This document shows, piece after piece, positions 10,630 through 19,917 of a stretch of DNA of 64,000 bases. A program made the position numbers and the translations under genes. The stretch covers positions 62,001 to 126,000 of the forward strand of contig JAIYCW010000067.1 in the NCBI GenBank assembly GCA_027487815.1, read 5' to 3'. Below the pieces are notes generated by a model. The model saw nothing but the letters and a program-made list of their open reading frames with translations, had not been told where the DNA came from and searched no databases. Position 1 is the stretch's first letter. Every line of letters starts with the position of its first letter. This stretch comes from Burkholderiales bacterium (GTDB lineage: Bacteria; Pseudomonadota; Gammaproteobacteria; Burkholderiales; Burkholderiaceae_E).

Positions 10630-13600
10630 ATGGATCAGCCGAGCGTGTTGTCGATGGCCTGGAGGCAATGGATTGCCAATTCGGCCAACCTGGAGCCTCA
10701 TCGGTTTGATGCCATTGTGGTGGGCTCGGGCTACGGCGGGAGCGTGGCGGCCCTGCGACTGGTCGAAAAAAACTATCGGGTGTTGTTGATCGAACGGGGC
10801 GGGGAATATCTTCCCGGGGAGTTTCCCAACGATCTTGCGTTTGCTCCCAAGCATGTTCGTGTCGTCGTACCGGGCCAGGGCACACCTCTGGGGCGGGCCA
10901 GCGGATTATTCGAGTTTCGGATTGGGCAAGGTGTTGCCAGCCTCGTGGCCAATGGGCTTGGGGGAGGCAGCCTGATTAATGCAGGAGTGGCCCTGCAACC
11001 CACCCCACAAGTGTTTGCCCAAGACGCCTGGCCCGCGGAAATCAGGCATAACACCACTGGGCCTGCCGGCGCCATCAGTCTTGAGGATGCATTTGCACGG
11101 GCCCGCAGAACGCTGGGAGTAAAGGCCTATTCAAGCCCAAGCGGTGAAGAGCCCAAAACCCAAGCCCTGCATAAACTCCAGCCCCTGTTGGCAACGCCTG
11201 CCCGGCCAGTGCATATTCTCAGCGACCTGCCGCTCACTATTGATCCGGGCAAATGCACTGGCTGCGGGGATTGCTTCAGCGGGTGCAATATTCCCGGGGC
11301 CAAGTTAACCGTGCGCGATACCTATCTTGCACAGGCCTTTGCCACCGGCCGATTGCAAATCGTGACGCATGCGCAAGCCTATCGACTGCGCCGGATTGAG
11401 CAACCGGACGGGGCCTGCACCTGGGAGCTGGTGGTGTTTGCAACCGATGCCCAGCATGAGGTGATGCAAACCGCCGAGGCGGCCAATCTTCGACCCAGCG
11501 GCACAGGCGCAACTGCGCGCGCATTGAGCACGCCGCTTCTGGTGTTGGCTGCGGGCAGCTTCGGCTCGACGGAATTGCTGCAACGCTCGCAATCCCTCGA
11601 AGGCGACGATTTGGCGTTTTCTCCTGCCCTGGGCACGCGTTTTTCTACCAATGGCGACAGTTTGTCTGCGCTGGCAAATATGAAAAGCCCGGTGCACGCA
11701 GTGGGTCATGGCGCACAACCAGGGCCCTTGCCTCGCGTCGGGCCGACGATCACCACCACCCTTGACCTTCGCCATGGTCGTGCACTCGAAGAGCAAGTGA
11801 TCTTGCAGGATGGTGCAATGCCCGGGCTGCTTGCTCCCTTGCTCGGCGAGCTGGTAGCCACAGCTGCAACCCTCGATGGCCTGGATCACTGGCGCTGGTT
11901 CACGCCAAGTGCTGCGCTAAATGGCCGGGATGATCCCTTGGGTGCCAGCTTGAGCTACAGCAGTAACACCCAGATTCTCCTCATGATGGGTCATGACCAA
12001 TCGGCCGGGCGATTGGTTTGGCTGCAAGGACAAGACTGCACCGCGCCCTATTGGAGCCAACCCGAAACGCTAACCACCTACCGCACCCAGCAAGCCATGC
12101 TGGATGCCATGCGCAAGTTGGGTCTGCCCCTGCATCCTCCCACTTGGCAGCTTCTGCCCGCTTCGGCCAGCCGCACCATGGAGGGCCCTGCCCCGCAACG
12201 CACGCTGCTTACTGTGCATCCGTTAGGGGGATGCGCGATGAGCGACGATCCGCTCCAAGGCGTGGTGAATAGTTTGGGGCAGGTGTGGATTCATGACCCC
12301 GGGTTTCCGGAGCGCTGCGCGACACACTCAACCCTGCCCAGCTCCCGCCCGCAGGTGTATCCCGGGCTCTATGTGCTGGACGGGTCGATCGTGCCAACTT
12401 CCCTCGGGTGCAATCCCCTGCTCACCATCACGGCTTTGGCCGAGCGCGCCATGAGTAGCCTGGCGATGCACCAACCCGCCCCCCCTGCAATGCAGGTGAC
12501 CACCAATCCGATTCGGTTTCCGAAACCCTTTTCACGCTCCGAGTTTGCACTCGCAGCGCAGCTCAAGGAAACCTTGCTTTGCACTCACTTCACCGGCCCT
12601 GTGGGGCGGCGACCCGAGATTAAAGAAGCCAGTTTTGAAGCCAGTTTTTCGAGTGCGGATTTTCTGGATACGCTGCGCCAATCACAGCATCCGTTTAATG
12701 TAACCCAGGCGAAATTGGTGTTTAAGGATCAGCAGGGCTCGCCGGTCGCATCTTATAGCGTCAAACCCGGCGGGCTGTTTTCCGTGCTTCCTTCACCCAG
12801 GTCCATTGGCGGCATAGCGGGACTAGCGCTTGCGCTGGCACCACTATTGATGCCTGTTGTACTGCCCATCATCGCCTGTCAGCTCTATTGCAAACAAGCA
12901 ATCTGGGCCCCTGTCATGGCCTTGTTGGTCGGCCTGATGATTTTTTCATTCAGCCGGTTGGGCCGCACTCTAATCACTTGGTGGATCCTGCGAGGTTGGC
13001 GCGATTTCCCGCTGAGTAACAGAGCAAGCAACGCGGGGTTATGGGCGCAGGTTACCCACTATGGACGGTTGGGCATCGACCTGATTCGCCAATGCGTGCA
13101 CGCTTGTGAGCGTCGCATCATGCGCTACGAATTGGGTTTTACACGCGATGACTCGTCGTTGAGCAAGGCCGCGGCAAACACCTCCGAGTGGCCAAAGCAC
13201 TTGTGGATGAGTGCACGAAAAACAGTGATGTATCGCGCAAGCATCAGCCAACTAGCGCTTTGGGTATCACGCCGATTTACGGCAACAGGCCGCCCACGAA
13301 CGCTGCGCCCAACGATGTGGGAACAGATCATGAACGCCCAGGTCCGATTGCATCGCAGTGAGCGCAAGCCCTCGCTATTGGGTCAACTCAGTCCTGCTTG
13401 GTTGCGCGGCGAATTCGCCATGGGATTTGAGAATCTCATGAGCGCTCAGGCGCTTCAACTCGGCCCTCGAGGCGATACCACGCGCGGCTTGATTGCGCTC
13501 GCGGCCTATCCCCTGCTCTTCTTGCGCTTCGCAATCAAGACTCGGCTTTTCGAGCTACGCCTGCCGAGCTATTCCAAGGTGCCTGTGCTGGATCGCAGCG

Positions 13601-16437
13601 ATGTGTCCGACCTCGACTTGCGAACGCCCGGACTCGCTGCAGGGCAACCTGGTCTGATGCCAATTACTGTCCTGCTCAAGGTGCCGCGCGGCCAATCCAA
13701 TCTTGACCAAGGCACTGAATCTGTCGATGACCTGAGCCTGGCTTTGCATCGCTATCGACGCCCATTGGCTGAGGAGCATTTACCCGCAGTGCAAAAAGAC
13801 GCACATTGGCGTGGCCAGCCAGTGACCCGCGCAAAGTCAGTGCTGTTGCTGCATGCATTTGGCCAGTCGGGCTTGACTTACACTTTCAAACAAACCGATC
13901 AGAATCTCGCCGAGGCGTTTTATGCCGCGGGCTACGAGGTGTGGGTGCTCGAAAGTCGCATGTCCACTCGGGGTGCCTACGCGACCAATCCTCACACCGT
14001 GGATATGATTGCCCAGTTCGATGTGCCTGTAGCCATGCGCCATATTGTTGAGCAGCTGAGCATTGAGTTGAAGGCGCATTGCCCGGTTCAGATTAGTGCG
14101 TTTGGACAGTGTATTGGCGCGGCTTCGCTGTGGATGGCTGCCCTGCAAGGTCGACTCGGGCATCCGCCCTCAGCGCCTGGCCACCGCGCGGTGCCGATGC
14201 TGGCGCAGGCCATGTTCAGCCAGGTGCATGCCTGGGTGAAGGGCACCGCAGTGAGTGCATCCAAAACCTGGCTTCCGGGGCTCTTGCAGGCTCTCGCCCC
14301 TCAGGCTGTGATTCCCTTTGCTGTGCGTGGGGCTGAGCCCTCGTTACCTGAAGCCTGGCTTGATCGCTTGCTTGCCAGCCTTCCGGTGCCGCAAGAGGAG
14401 CGATGCAGTCATCACGCGCCGCCTCGCAGCAGCGATAAGCAAACCTTGAAAAGACATGAGGACGCCGAGGCGACCTGCAGACGCATTCGCTTCATTGAAG
14501 CCCCGCTTTACAAGCATGCAAATCTCAACGCGGCCACCCATGAAGCCATGCCCCGGCTTTTTGGCCCGGCCAATGTATTGTTGTTTGCACATGCACGGCG
14601 ATTTCTTGAGCGCGGCCGATTGGTCGACGAGAACGGCGGTGATGTCTATGTGACCCCGCAAGCGATAGCTGAGCACCTGGATTTTCCGGTGCAATTGCTG
14701 CATGGGCAGAACAACGAACTCTTTGATGTTGCCAGTGTGCACACTACCCATCAGCAATTGCGCAGCATCCATCCCCAATGGGTCAGCGAGTTCGCGCCGA
14801 TGCCCCTGGTGATACCGCAATACGGTCATCTGGATGTGCTCATCGGTGCGCGAGCTCCGCAAGAAGTCTATCCGCAGGTCATTGCGTTTTTCAATCAGGC
14901 ACAACATCAATCGCATCACGGTTCTGCGGCCACCAGAGCGGGTCCGCTGCCCCGGCGATGGAATGATGATGCCGCCGCCCTCGCACCGAGGGTGGGCCCA
15001 CTGATTGGCTGGACCCGGCTGCAAGCTTCGTCCACCCTGGTCGTGCGTATGGTGTTTGATACGGGTTCGGCGCACCACAACATCAAGCTGTGGGCAAAAC
15101 TGGATGGAAACTGGGCAGCGTTGGTTGTCACCGATGTCGCCAGCGGAAAGCCGCGCGCCGCAGAGACAAGCGGTGGCGGGCCCGCTTCAAGCTCAAGCTA
15201 CTGGATGGTGTCGGTAGACGTCCAGATTCCAGTGAGGTGGCTTCAACCAGTTCAGGCCTTGCCTTTGGCTTGGGCGCCTGATGCGCCATTCGCTGAACAA
15301 CCACCACCCCATGCTCACCAATTCCAGCTTGATGCAGCAACCTGGCTCCCCTTGTTGACCGAGCCGCATCGGGTGCGATTTACCGCAGGCTCCTGCCGTC
15401 ATCCTGGCATGGCTATCGACAGTTCGCGTGTGGATGCCGCAATTGAGCGCTTGCTTGCGGCAGGCCTGCCGTCCTTTAGTCTGCTCGTGGGCGATCAGAT
15501 CTATGGAGACGCCACTGCAGGCATCGCTGATCCCAGCAATGCGCTGGAGCGCTATCACGATGCTCATGCCACCGCGTTTAGCAGTTCGGGCATGCGGCGT
15601 TTTTTGCAAAGTCACCCGGTCTACATGACCCCGGATGATCACGAGTGGATCGATAACTACCCGCATGCTTCGCCATTGGTCAAGCAGGCTTGGCCTGATT
15701 GGCATGCAGGCTCATCATTTGCCCTGCGCCACGACCGCGTGGAGTCGGTCGCCAACGAGGCAGTCCGCTTGTTTCAGCGCCTGCAAACGCCCTGCCCCGA
15801 GGATGTGAACTACACTTTTGAAGTGGGCGTACTTCGGGTGTTTGTGATGGATACCCGTGTGCATCGAAAGCGCAGTCAACGCCTGATTGTTGATCCCGCG
15901 ACCATCACCCAGTTTGAACGATGGGCCAGCCAGGCCGCCAATCATCAAATAAGTATGTTGGTCACCGGATCGGTGCTGGCCCCAGGCTTGATTCGACATG
16001 CCGATCCCACCGAGCCTGGCGAACTGGACACCTGGCAATTCTCAGAGCTGCAAAGGCAAGCCGTGCTCAGCGCCTTGGTGCGCCATTGCGCCGGACGCTT
16101 TGTGCTGATGTCTGGCGACTATCACCTCAGTGGTACAGCGCAGCTCATTCAAGGCGGCCGTTGCGTTGGTGTTGCGCTGGTTGCGCCTCCCCTCTATGCC
16201 CCGCTGGCCTATGCCAATGCAAGCGCTCAGGAAGTGTTGATCGAAGAATCCATCCCACTCAAGGGGATGGCGGATCTCGAAGTGCGCAGCGAAGGCTTGC
16301 GGGCTGGATCAGGATATTGCGATGTCGAGCTCGAAGTTCAGCATGGTTCGGGACTCGCCGTGACCTTCACCACTGATTTGGTGGAATACGAAACTGGCCA
16401 AAGCTGGGGCCGGCGTTGCGTGCAATTGAAGCTCTAG
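10630..16437 (+). CDS. GMC oxidoreductase / alpha-beta hydrolase / PhoD-like phosphatase fusion
   Basis: This single uninterrupted 1935-residue frame joins three enzyme-like parts. Residues about 1-615 are a GMC flavoenzyme of the cholesterol-oxidase type: dinucleotide motif VVGSGYGGS (30-38), HPLGGCAMSDDP with His530, and LDGSIVPTSLGCNPLLTI with Asn595. It also has four cysteines C209-C212-C215-C219 in CxxCxxCxxxC spacing. Residues about 725-780 hold two hydrophobic segments. Residues about 1068-1420 resemble an alpha/beta hydrolase with LLLHAFGQSG, elbow GQCIG (Cys1161 where Ser is usual, as in PHA synthases) and a late His1400 in YGHLD. Residues about 1580-1930 resemble a PhoD-type metallophosphatase: TAGSCRHP, VGDQIYGD (Asp1622), TPDDHEW and SGDYHLSG (Asp1830, His1832). 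No N-terminal signal peptide is visible. The architecture suggests oxidation plus hydrolysis of a lipid-like or sterol-like alcohol or phosphoester, but that is inference. It follows the hybrid kinase gene by 4 bp. Confidence 0.88.
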   Translation: MDQPSVLSMAWRQWIANSANLEPHRFDAIVVGSGYGGSVAALRLVEKNYRVLLIERGGEYLPGEFPNDLAFAPKHVRVVVPGQGTPLGRASGLFEFRIGQGVASLVANGLGGGSLINAGVALQPTPQVFAQDAWPAEIRHNTTGPAGAISLEDAFARARRTLGVKAYSSPSGEEPKTQALHKLQPLLATPARPVHILSDLPLTIDPGKCTGCGDCFSGCNIPGAKLTVRDTYLAQAFATGRLQIVTHAQAYRLRRIEQPDGACTWELVVFATDAQHEVMQTAEAANLRPSGTGATARALSTPLLVLAAGSFGSTELLQRSQSLEGDDLAFSPALGTRFSTNGDSLSALANMKSPVHAVGHGAQPGPLPRVGPTITTTLDLRHGRALEEQVILQDGAMPGLLAPLLGELVATAATLDGLDHWRWFTPSAALNGRDDPLGASLSYSSNTQILLMMGHDQSAGRLVWLQGQDCTAPYWSQPETLTTYRTQQAMLDAMRKLGLPLHPPTWQLLPASASRTMEGPAPQRTLLTVHPLGGCAMSDDPLQGVVNSLGQVWIHDPGFPERCATHSTLPSSRPQVYPGLYVLDGSIVPTSLGCNPLLTITALAERAMSSLAMHQPAPPAMQVTTNPIRFPKPFSRSEFALAAQLKETLLCTHFTGPVGRRPEIKEASFEASFSSADFLDTLRQSQHPFNVTQAKLVFKDQQGSPVASYSVKPGGLFSVLPSPRSIGGIAGLALALAPLLMPVVLPIIACQLYCKQAIWAPVMALLVGLMIFSFSRLGRTLITWWILRGWRDFPLSNRASNAGLWAQVTHYGRLGIDLIRQCVHACERRIMRYELGFTRDDSSLSKAAANTSEWPKHLWMSARKTVMYRASISQLALWVSRRFTATGRPRTLRPTMWEQIMNAQVRLHRSERKPSLLGQLSPAWLRGEFAMGFENLMSAQALQLGPRGDTTRGLIALAAYPLLFLRFAIKTRLFELRLPSYSKVPVLDRSDVSDLDLRTPGLAAGQPGLMPITVLLKVPRGQSNLDQGTESVDDLSLALHRYRRPLAEEHLPAVQKDAHWRGQPVTRAKSVLLLHAFGQSGLTYTFKQTDQNLAEAFYAAGYEVWVLESRMSTRGAYATNPHTVDMIAQFDVPVAMRHIVEQLSIELKAHCPVQISAFGQCIGAASLWMAALQGRLGHPPSAPGHRAVPMLAQAMFSQVHAWVKGTAVSASKTWLPGLLQALAPQAVIPFAVRGAEPSLPEAWLDRLLASLPVPQEERCSHHAPPRSSDKQTLKRHEDAEATCRRIRFIEAPLYKHANLNAATHEAMPRLFGPANVLLFAHARRFLERGRLVDENGGDVYVTPQAIAEHLDFPVQLLHGQNNELFDVASVHTTHQQLRSIHPQWVSEFAPMPLVIPQYGHLDVLIGARAPQEVYPQVIAFFNQAQHQSHHGSAATRAGPLPRRWNDDAAALAPRVGPLIGWTRLQASSTLVVRMVFDTGSAHHNIKLWAKLDGNWAALVVTDVASGKPRAAETSGGGPASSSSYWMVSVDVQIPVRWLQPVQALPLAWAPDAPFAEQPPPHAHQFQLDAATWLPLLTEPHRVRFTAGSCRHPGMAIDSSRVDAAIERLLAAGLPSFSLLVGDQIYGDATAGIADPSNALERYHDAHATAFSSSGMRRFLQSHPVYMTPDDHEWIDNYPHASPLVKQAWPDWHAGSSFALRHDRVESVANEAVRLFQRLQTPCPEDVNYTFEVGVLRVFVMDTRVHRKRSQRLIVDPATITQFERWASQAANHQISMLVTGSVLAPGLIRHADPTEPGELDTWQFSELQRQAVLSALVRHCAGRFVLMSGDYHLSGTAQLIQGGRCVGVALVAPPLYAPLAYANASAQEVLIEESIPLKGMADLEVRSEGLRAGSGYCDVELEVQHGSGLAVTFTTDLVEYETGQSWGRRCVQLKL

Positions 16438-17135
16438 CTTGGCTCCGTTTCGGACGCCGTTGGGGGCTCAATCGGAATGACTGGCTGCGGCAATTTGATG
16501 CCGCGGCGCGATAGCTCGAACACAACCTGCGTGCGGTTCTCAACGCCCATGGTGCTCAAAATATTGGCTACATGGGTTTTGATCGTCCCGTCGCCAACTC
16601 CAAGCAGCTTGGCGATGTTCTTGTTGGTCATGCCAACCACTACACAGCGCAAGACATCCATCTGGCGCTCGGTGAAATTGGCCAACAACTGCTTGTTGTT
16701 GCGCCCCCGAGCAGTAGGAGGATGCGCAGTCTGGAAAGCGGAAACGCTGATTGCGGGCAGAAACACTCCGCCTGACAACACCGTTTGCAGACCGGATACC
16801 AGCGTTTCAATATCCGAGCTTTTATGGACATACCCGTAGGCGCCTTGATCAATACAGCGGCGCACGATGTCGGGATCCTCGTTGGCGGACAGCACTACAA
16901 CCGGTACCTCGGGAGCAATCTGGCGCAGACGCAGCAGCGACTCTATGTCCTTGTAGCCTGGGATCGTTAAATCCAGCAAGACAAGGTCCAATTTCAGGCC
17001 AGGTCTTTGCACCAAACCAAGTGCGGTGTCGGGAGAGGAGCAATCCAGAATATTGAATCCGGGGTCAACAGTCAGCAAGTGAGCCCGGATCGCCTGGCGC
17101 ACGAGAACATGGTCATCTATCAACAATAGGTTCAT
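16434..17135 (-). CDS. NarL/LuxR-type response regulator
   Basis: This 233-residue two-domain regulator has a receiver (residues 1-120) with acidic pair Asp7/Asp8, phospho-acceptor Asp55 in LLDLTIPG and Lys105. A basic linker leads to a LuxR-type helix-turn-helix (about 153-215) with FTERQMDVLRCVVVGMTNKNIA and GTIKTHVANIL. It is convergent with the large fusion gene and their stop codons overlap in a CTAG tetranucleotide (16434-16437). The hybrid kinase on the other side of that gene is the obvious candidate partner. Predicted role: DNA-binding output of the system, activated by phosphorylation. Confidence 0.9.
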   Translation of the reverse strand: MNLLLIDDHVLVRQAIRAHLLTVDPGFNILDCSSPDTALGLVQRPGLKLDLVLLDLTIPGYKDIESLLRLRQIAPEVPVVVLSANEDPDIVRRCIDQGAYGYVHKSSDIETLVSGLQTVLSGGVFLPAISVSAFQTAHPPTARGRNNKQLLANFTERQMDVLRCVVVGMTNKNIAKLLGVGDGTIKTHVANILSTMGVENRTQVVFELSRRGIKLPQPVIPIEPPTASETEPS

Positions 17136-17200
17136 GCCCGCATGATCCCGTACTTTCGGCCGTTTAGCCTATGCCATTTGGGAGAGGCGTCAGCCTCTTT

Positions 17201-18241
17201 TCAAGCGTTGTTGGTCGAAGTGGTGGTGAAAAAACCACCTTGATGGGCCTGAGTCGCCCTTTGCAGGCGATCCAGCACCGCAAGCCACGCGGGATCTGCA
17301 GGAGGATGCTCAATCCATATTTCCCGTGCGCCGCGCTGATCAAGCGCACGCAATCGCGCGTAAAGCGCTGCGCCATAGGTTTGGGGATCGCCTTCCAGAG
17401 CCAGGCCGACTACGTGTCCGAGGTGCGCAGCAGGTGCATTCATCAGCACCGCAAATTGTTCGCTAGATACCAATCGGGTTGGCGTTAGTGGCGCATAGTG
17501 CGCAGCGAGACTTCCTGATACGCGTGGCGCTTGCTCATCGATCTGCGTCGGCCGGGCAATATTTGGAGAAACCTGAATCGCAGCTCCGAGCGCCTCCTCA
17601 ATTTGTTCGAGTCTCACGCCTCCCGGCCGAAGCAACACGGGAGCTGTGCGGCTTAAATCGATGATGGTGGATTCCAACCCGACATCGCATGGCCCGCCGT
17701 CCAGCAGGAGCGGGCATTGCTCGCCTAAATCATCGCGCACATGTTGAGCCGTGGTGGGGCTGATTCGGCCAAACCGATTGGCCGAGGGCGCGGCAACGCC
17801 ATGCCCACCCAGCGCATGAAATCGCTGCAATACACTCAAGGTCAGTGGATGCAACGGCATGCGAAGCCCAACACTGGATTGCCCCGCACTTGCAAACCGA
17901 GGCGCATGCTCGGCCAACGGCACAACAAGAGTAAGCGGCCCTGGCCAAAATCTTGCAGTGAGCAGGTCAAGCGCGCGCCTTTGCGCTGCACTCAATTCGC
18001 CACACCACCAATGCGCCTGCTCAAGCGTTCCGACGTGAACAATAAGAGGATGATCCGCAGGCCGCCCCTTGAGCTTGAATATTGCCTGCACTGCTTGCGC
18101 CTGCGAAGCATCCGCTGCCAAGCCATAGACCGTTTCGGTGGGGATCACCACCAACTGCCCATTGATCAATGCAGCAGCAGCCTGATCTGGAAGCGTTGTG
18201 GACTCATCGGGCGATGGATCGGATTGGATGCGCTCACTCAT
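17201..18241 (-). CDS. Threonylcarbamoyl-AMP synthase, long (Sua5) form
   Basis: This 346-residue protein makes threonylcarbamoyl-AMP from threonine, bicarbonate and ATP for the t6A37 modification of ANN-decoding tRNAs. The N-terminal YrdC domain (to about residue 205) has PTETVYGLAADA, KGRPADHPLIVHV, SVGLRMPLHPL and APSANRFGRISPT. A C-terminal Sua5 domain (about 240-340) makes it the long form rather than the TsaC form. The ATG at 18241 overlaps the purK stop as ATGA, so it is translationally coupled to purK; the track-style upstream start at 18274 lies inside purK. A hairpin (AGAGGC-gtca-GCCTCT, 17183-17198) lies just past the stop but lacks a T-run on this strand. Confidence 0.93.
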   Translation of the reverse strand: MSERIQSDPSPDESTTLPDQAAAALINGQLVVIPTETVYGLAADASQAQAVQAIFKLKGRPADHPLIVHVGTLEQAHWWCGELSAAQRRALDLLTARFWPGPLTLVVPLAEHAPRFASAGQSSVGLRMPLHPLTLSVLQRFHALGGHGVAAPSANRFGRISPTTAQHVRDDLGEQCPLLLDGGPCDVGLESTIIDLSRTAPVLLRPGGVRLEQIEEALGAAIQVSPNIARPTQIDEQAPRVSGSLAAHYAPLTPTRLVSSEQFAVLMNAPAAHLGHVVGLALEGDPQTYGAALYARLRALDQRGAREIWIEHPPADPAWLAVLDRLQRATQAHQGGFFTTTSTNNA

Positions 18242-19404
18242 TGCGGCGCAGGTAGACCGAGCGCTTGTGCGCAATGCCGGGCCCGACTCAATGCTTCGCC
18301 GAGGCTCGCACCCGTGATGGTGATGTGGCCCATTTTGCGGCCCACGCGCGCGCTTGCTTTGGAATACAAATGCAAGTGGGTATGGGGCAGGCTCAATACG
18401 CCGCTCCAGTCGGGCTCACCCGCTTGCCACGTATCACCCAGCAAATTGAGCATCACCGCCGGTCGTATGGCTGCGGCAGCTCCCAAAGGCAGCCCCGCTA
18501 CCGCACGCACTTGCTGCTCAAACTGGCTGCTCGCACACGCCTCAATCGTGAGATGGCCGGAGTTGTGTGGGCGGGGCGCCATCTCGTTGGCCACCAAGCG
18601 CCCATCGGCGAGCACAAAAAACTCCACGCAAAGCACCCCCACATACTCAAGCTTGGCCGCTATGGTTTGCGCCATCGCCTGGGCTCTCAGACCGATTGCA
18701 TTGGGTAGGCGTGCCGGTATGATGGTGGTGGCGAGGATGCCGGCCTCGTGATGATTCTCAAACACATCAAAACACACCATCGCGCCGTTGGCATCTCGGG
18801 CCAGAACAACCGAACATTCACCCGCCAGGGGCAACAGTTGTTCGAGGACACAAGCGCACCGATTCAAACTCGCAAAAGCCTCTCGAAGCTGCGCCCGATC
18901 ATGAATGCGCACTTGGCCTTTGCCGTCATAGCCCATGCGAGCGGATTTCAGAATGCCAGGGAACAAGGTCTCGGGCACCGCATCACAATCAGCCTCAGAA
19001 CGGATTGCAGCAAACAAGGCGGTATCCACCCCAGCCTCGCGCAAAAATGTTTTCTCGGCGATTCGATCCTGCGCGATCGCAACCGCATGGGCGCCCGGTC
19101 GAACAGGCATGTGCTTGGCCAGGGCATCAAGCACAGTCGCCGGCACATTTTCAAATTCAGTGGTCGCGGCTTGGCAATGCTCAGCAATCCAGGCAAGCGC
19201 TTGCGCATCCTCATAATCCGCTTGCAAATGATGATCCGCAACCCGACCTGCCGGACTATCCGCATCCGGGTCGAGCACACATACCCGATAGCCCAACGCA
19301 TGCGCAGCAAAACAAAACATGCGCCCGAGCTGACCACCACCGATCATGGCAATCCATTGATTCGGCGCAAGCGGGGTTTCGGCCCTCATCATCATGGGAT
19401 TCAA
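18238..19404 (-). CDS. purK: N5-carboxyaminoimidazole ribonucleotide synthase
   Basis: This 388-residue ATP-grasp enzyme of purine synthesis carboxylates AIR with bicarbonate and ATP. The N-terminus holds the nucleotide-fold motif [13 protein letters not shown] and [11 protein letters not shown]; the ATP-grasp core includes [12 protein letters not shown] and [23 protein letters not shown]. Three further methionines follow the first, so the start could be up to 15 bp later; the chosen ATG overlaps the purE stop as ATGA. It works with PurE, encoded directly upstream. Confidence 0.95.
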   Translation of the reverse strand: MNPMMMRAETPLAPNQWIAMIGGGQLGRMFCFAAHALGYRVCVLDPDADSPAGRVADHHLQADYEDAQALAWIAEHCQAATTEFENVPATVLDALAKHMPVRPGAHAVAIAQDRIAEKTFLREAGVDTALFAAIRSEADCDAVPETLFPGILKSARMGYDGKGQVRIHDRAQLREAFASLNRCACVLEQLLPLAGECSVVLARDANGAMVCFDVFENHHEAGILATTIIPARLPNAIGLRAQAMAQTIAAKLEYVGVLCVEFFVLADGRLVANEMAPRPHNSGHLTIEACASSQFEQQVRAVAGLPLGAAAAIRPAVMLNLLGDTWQAGEPDWSGVLSLPHTHLHLYSKASARVGRKMGHITITGASLGEALSRARHCAQALGLPAPQ

Positions 19405-19916
19405 GCGCTCGGTGGAGGAACAACCATCGCGCGTGCTGCAGCGTTTTGCTGAGCCCGAAAATCTGCCAACAAGGCCGCGAGGCGAGTATCCGTACTGGCC
19501 AGCATCGCAATCGCAAACAAGGCCGCATTGGCTGCACCTGCTTCGCCAATGGCGAAGGTGGCCACCGGAATCCCCTTGGGCATTTGAACAATGGAGTACA
19601 GCGAATCGACGCCCTGCAGATGCTTTGATGGGACGGGCACGCCCAGCACTGGCACTGACGTGTTCGCAGCCACCATCCCCGGCAGGTGCGCAGCGCCACC
19701 CGCACCAGCGATGATCGCGCGCAAACCCCGCCCTTGCGCGGCTTGCGCATAAGCCACCATTTCCTGCGGCATGCGATGGGCGGACACCACCTGCGCCTCA
19801 TAAGCCACGCCAAACTGCTCGAGTATCAGCGCGGCTTGCTGCATCACTGGCCAGTCGCTGCTGCTGCCCATGATGAGCCCAACCAGCACGCTCTCGCCAT
19901 TCACCGCTTTATTCAT
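19401..19916 (-). CDS. purE: N5-carboxyaminoimidazole ribonucleotide mutase
   Basis: This class I PurE of about 171 residues moves the carboxyl group from N5 to C4 to give CAIR. Signature motifs are visible: [13 protein letters not shown] for phosphate binding, VSAHRMPQ with the catalytic His, [12 protein letters not shown] and [18 protein letters not shown] 19916 lies 1 bp after the purC stop; an ATG 45 bp earlier lies inside purC and is less likely. Confidence 0.95.
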   Translation of the reverse strand: MNKAVNGESVLVGLIMGSSSDWPVMQQAALILEQFGVAYEAQVVSAHRMPQEMVAYAQAAQGRGLRAIIAGAGGAAHLPGMVAANTSVPVLGVPVPSKHLQGVDSLYSIVQMPKGIPVATFAIGEAGAANAALFAIAMLASTDTRLAALLADFRAQQNAAARAMVVPPPSA

Positions 19917-19917
19917 A

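Noticed and set aside
14344-15078. 244-codon minus-strand frame inside the fusion gene
   Set aside because: Antisense to the hydrolase part of the fusion, no ribosome-binding site or recognisable motif.
17183-17198. AGAGGC-gtca-GCCTCT hairpin as terminator of sua5
   Set aside because: The T-run is on the wrong strand for sua5 and no plus-strand gene ends here, so it was not listed as a terminator.
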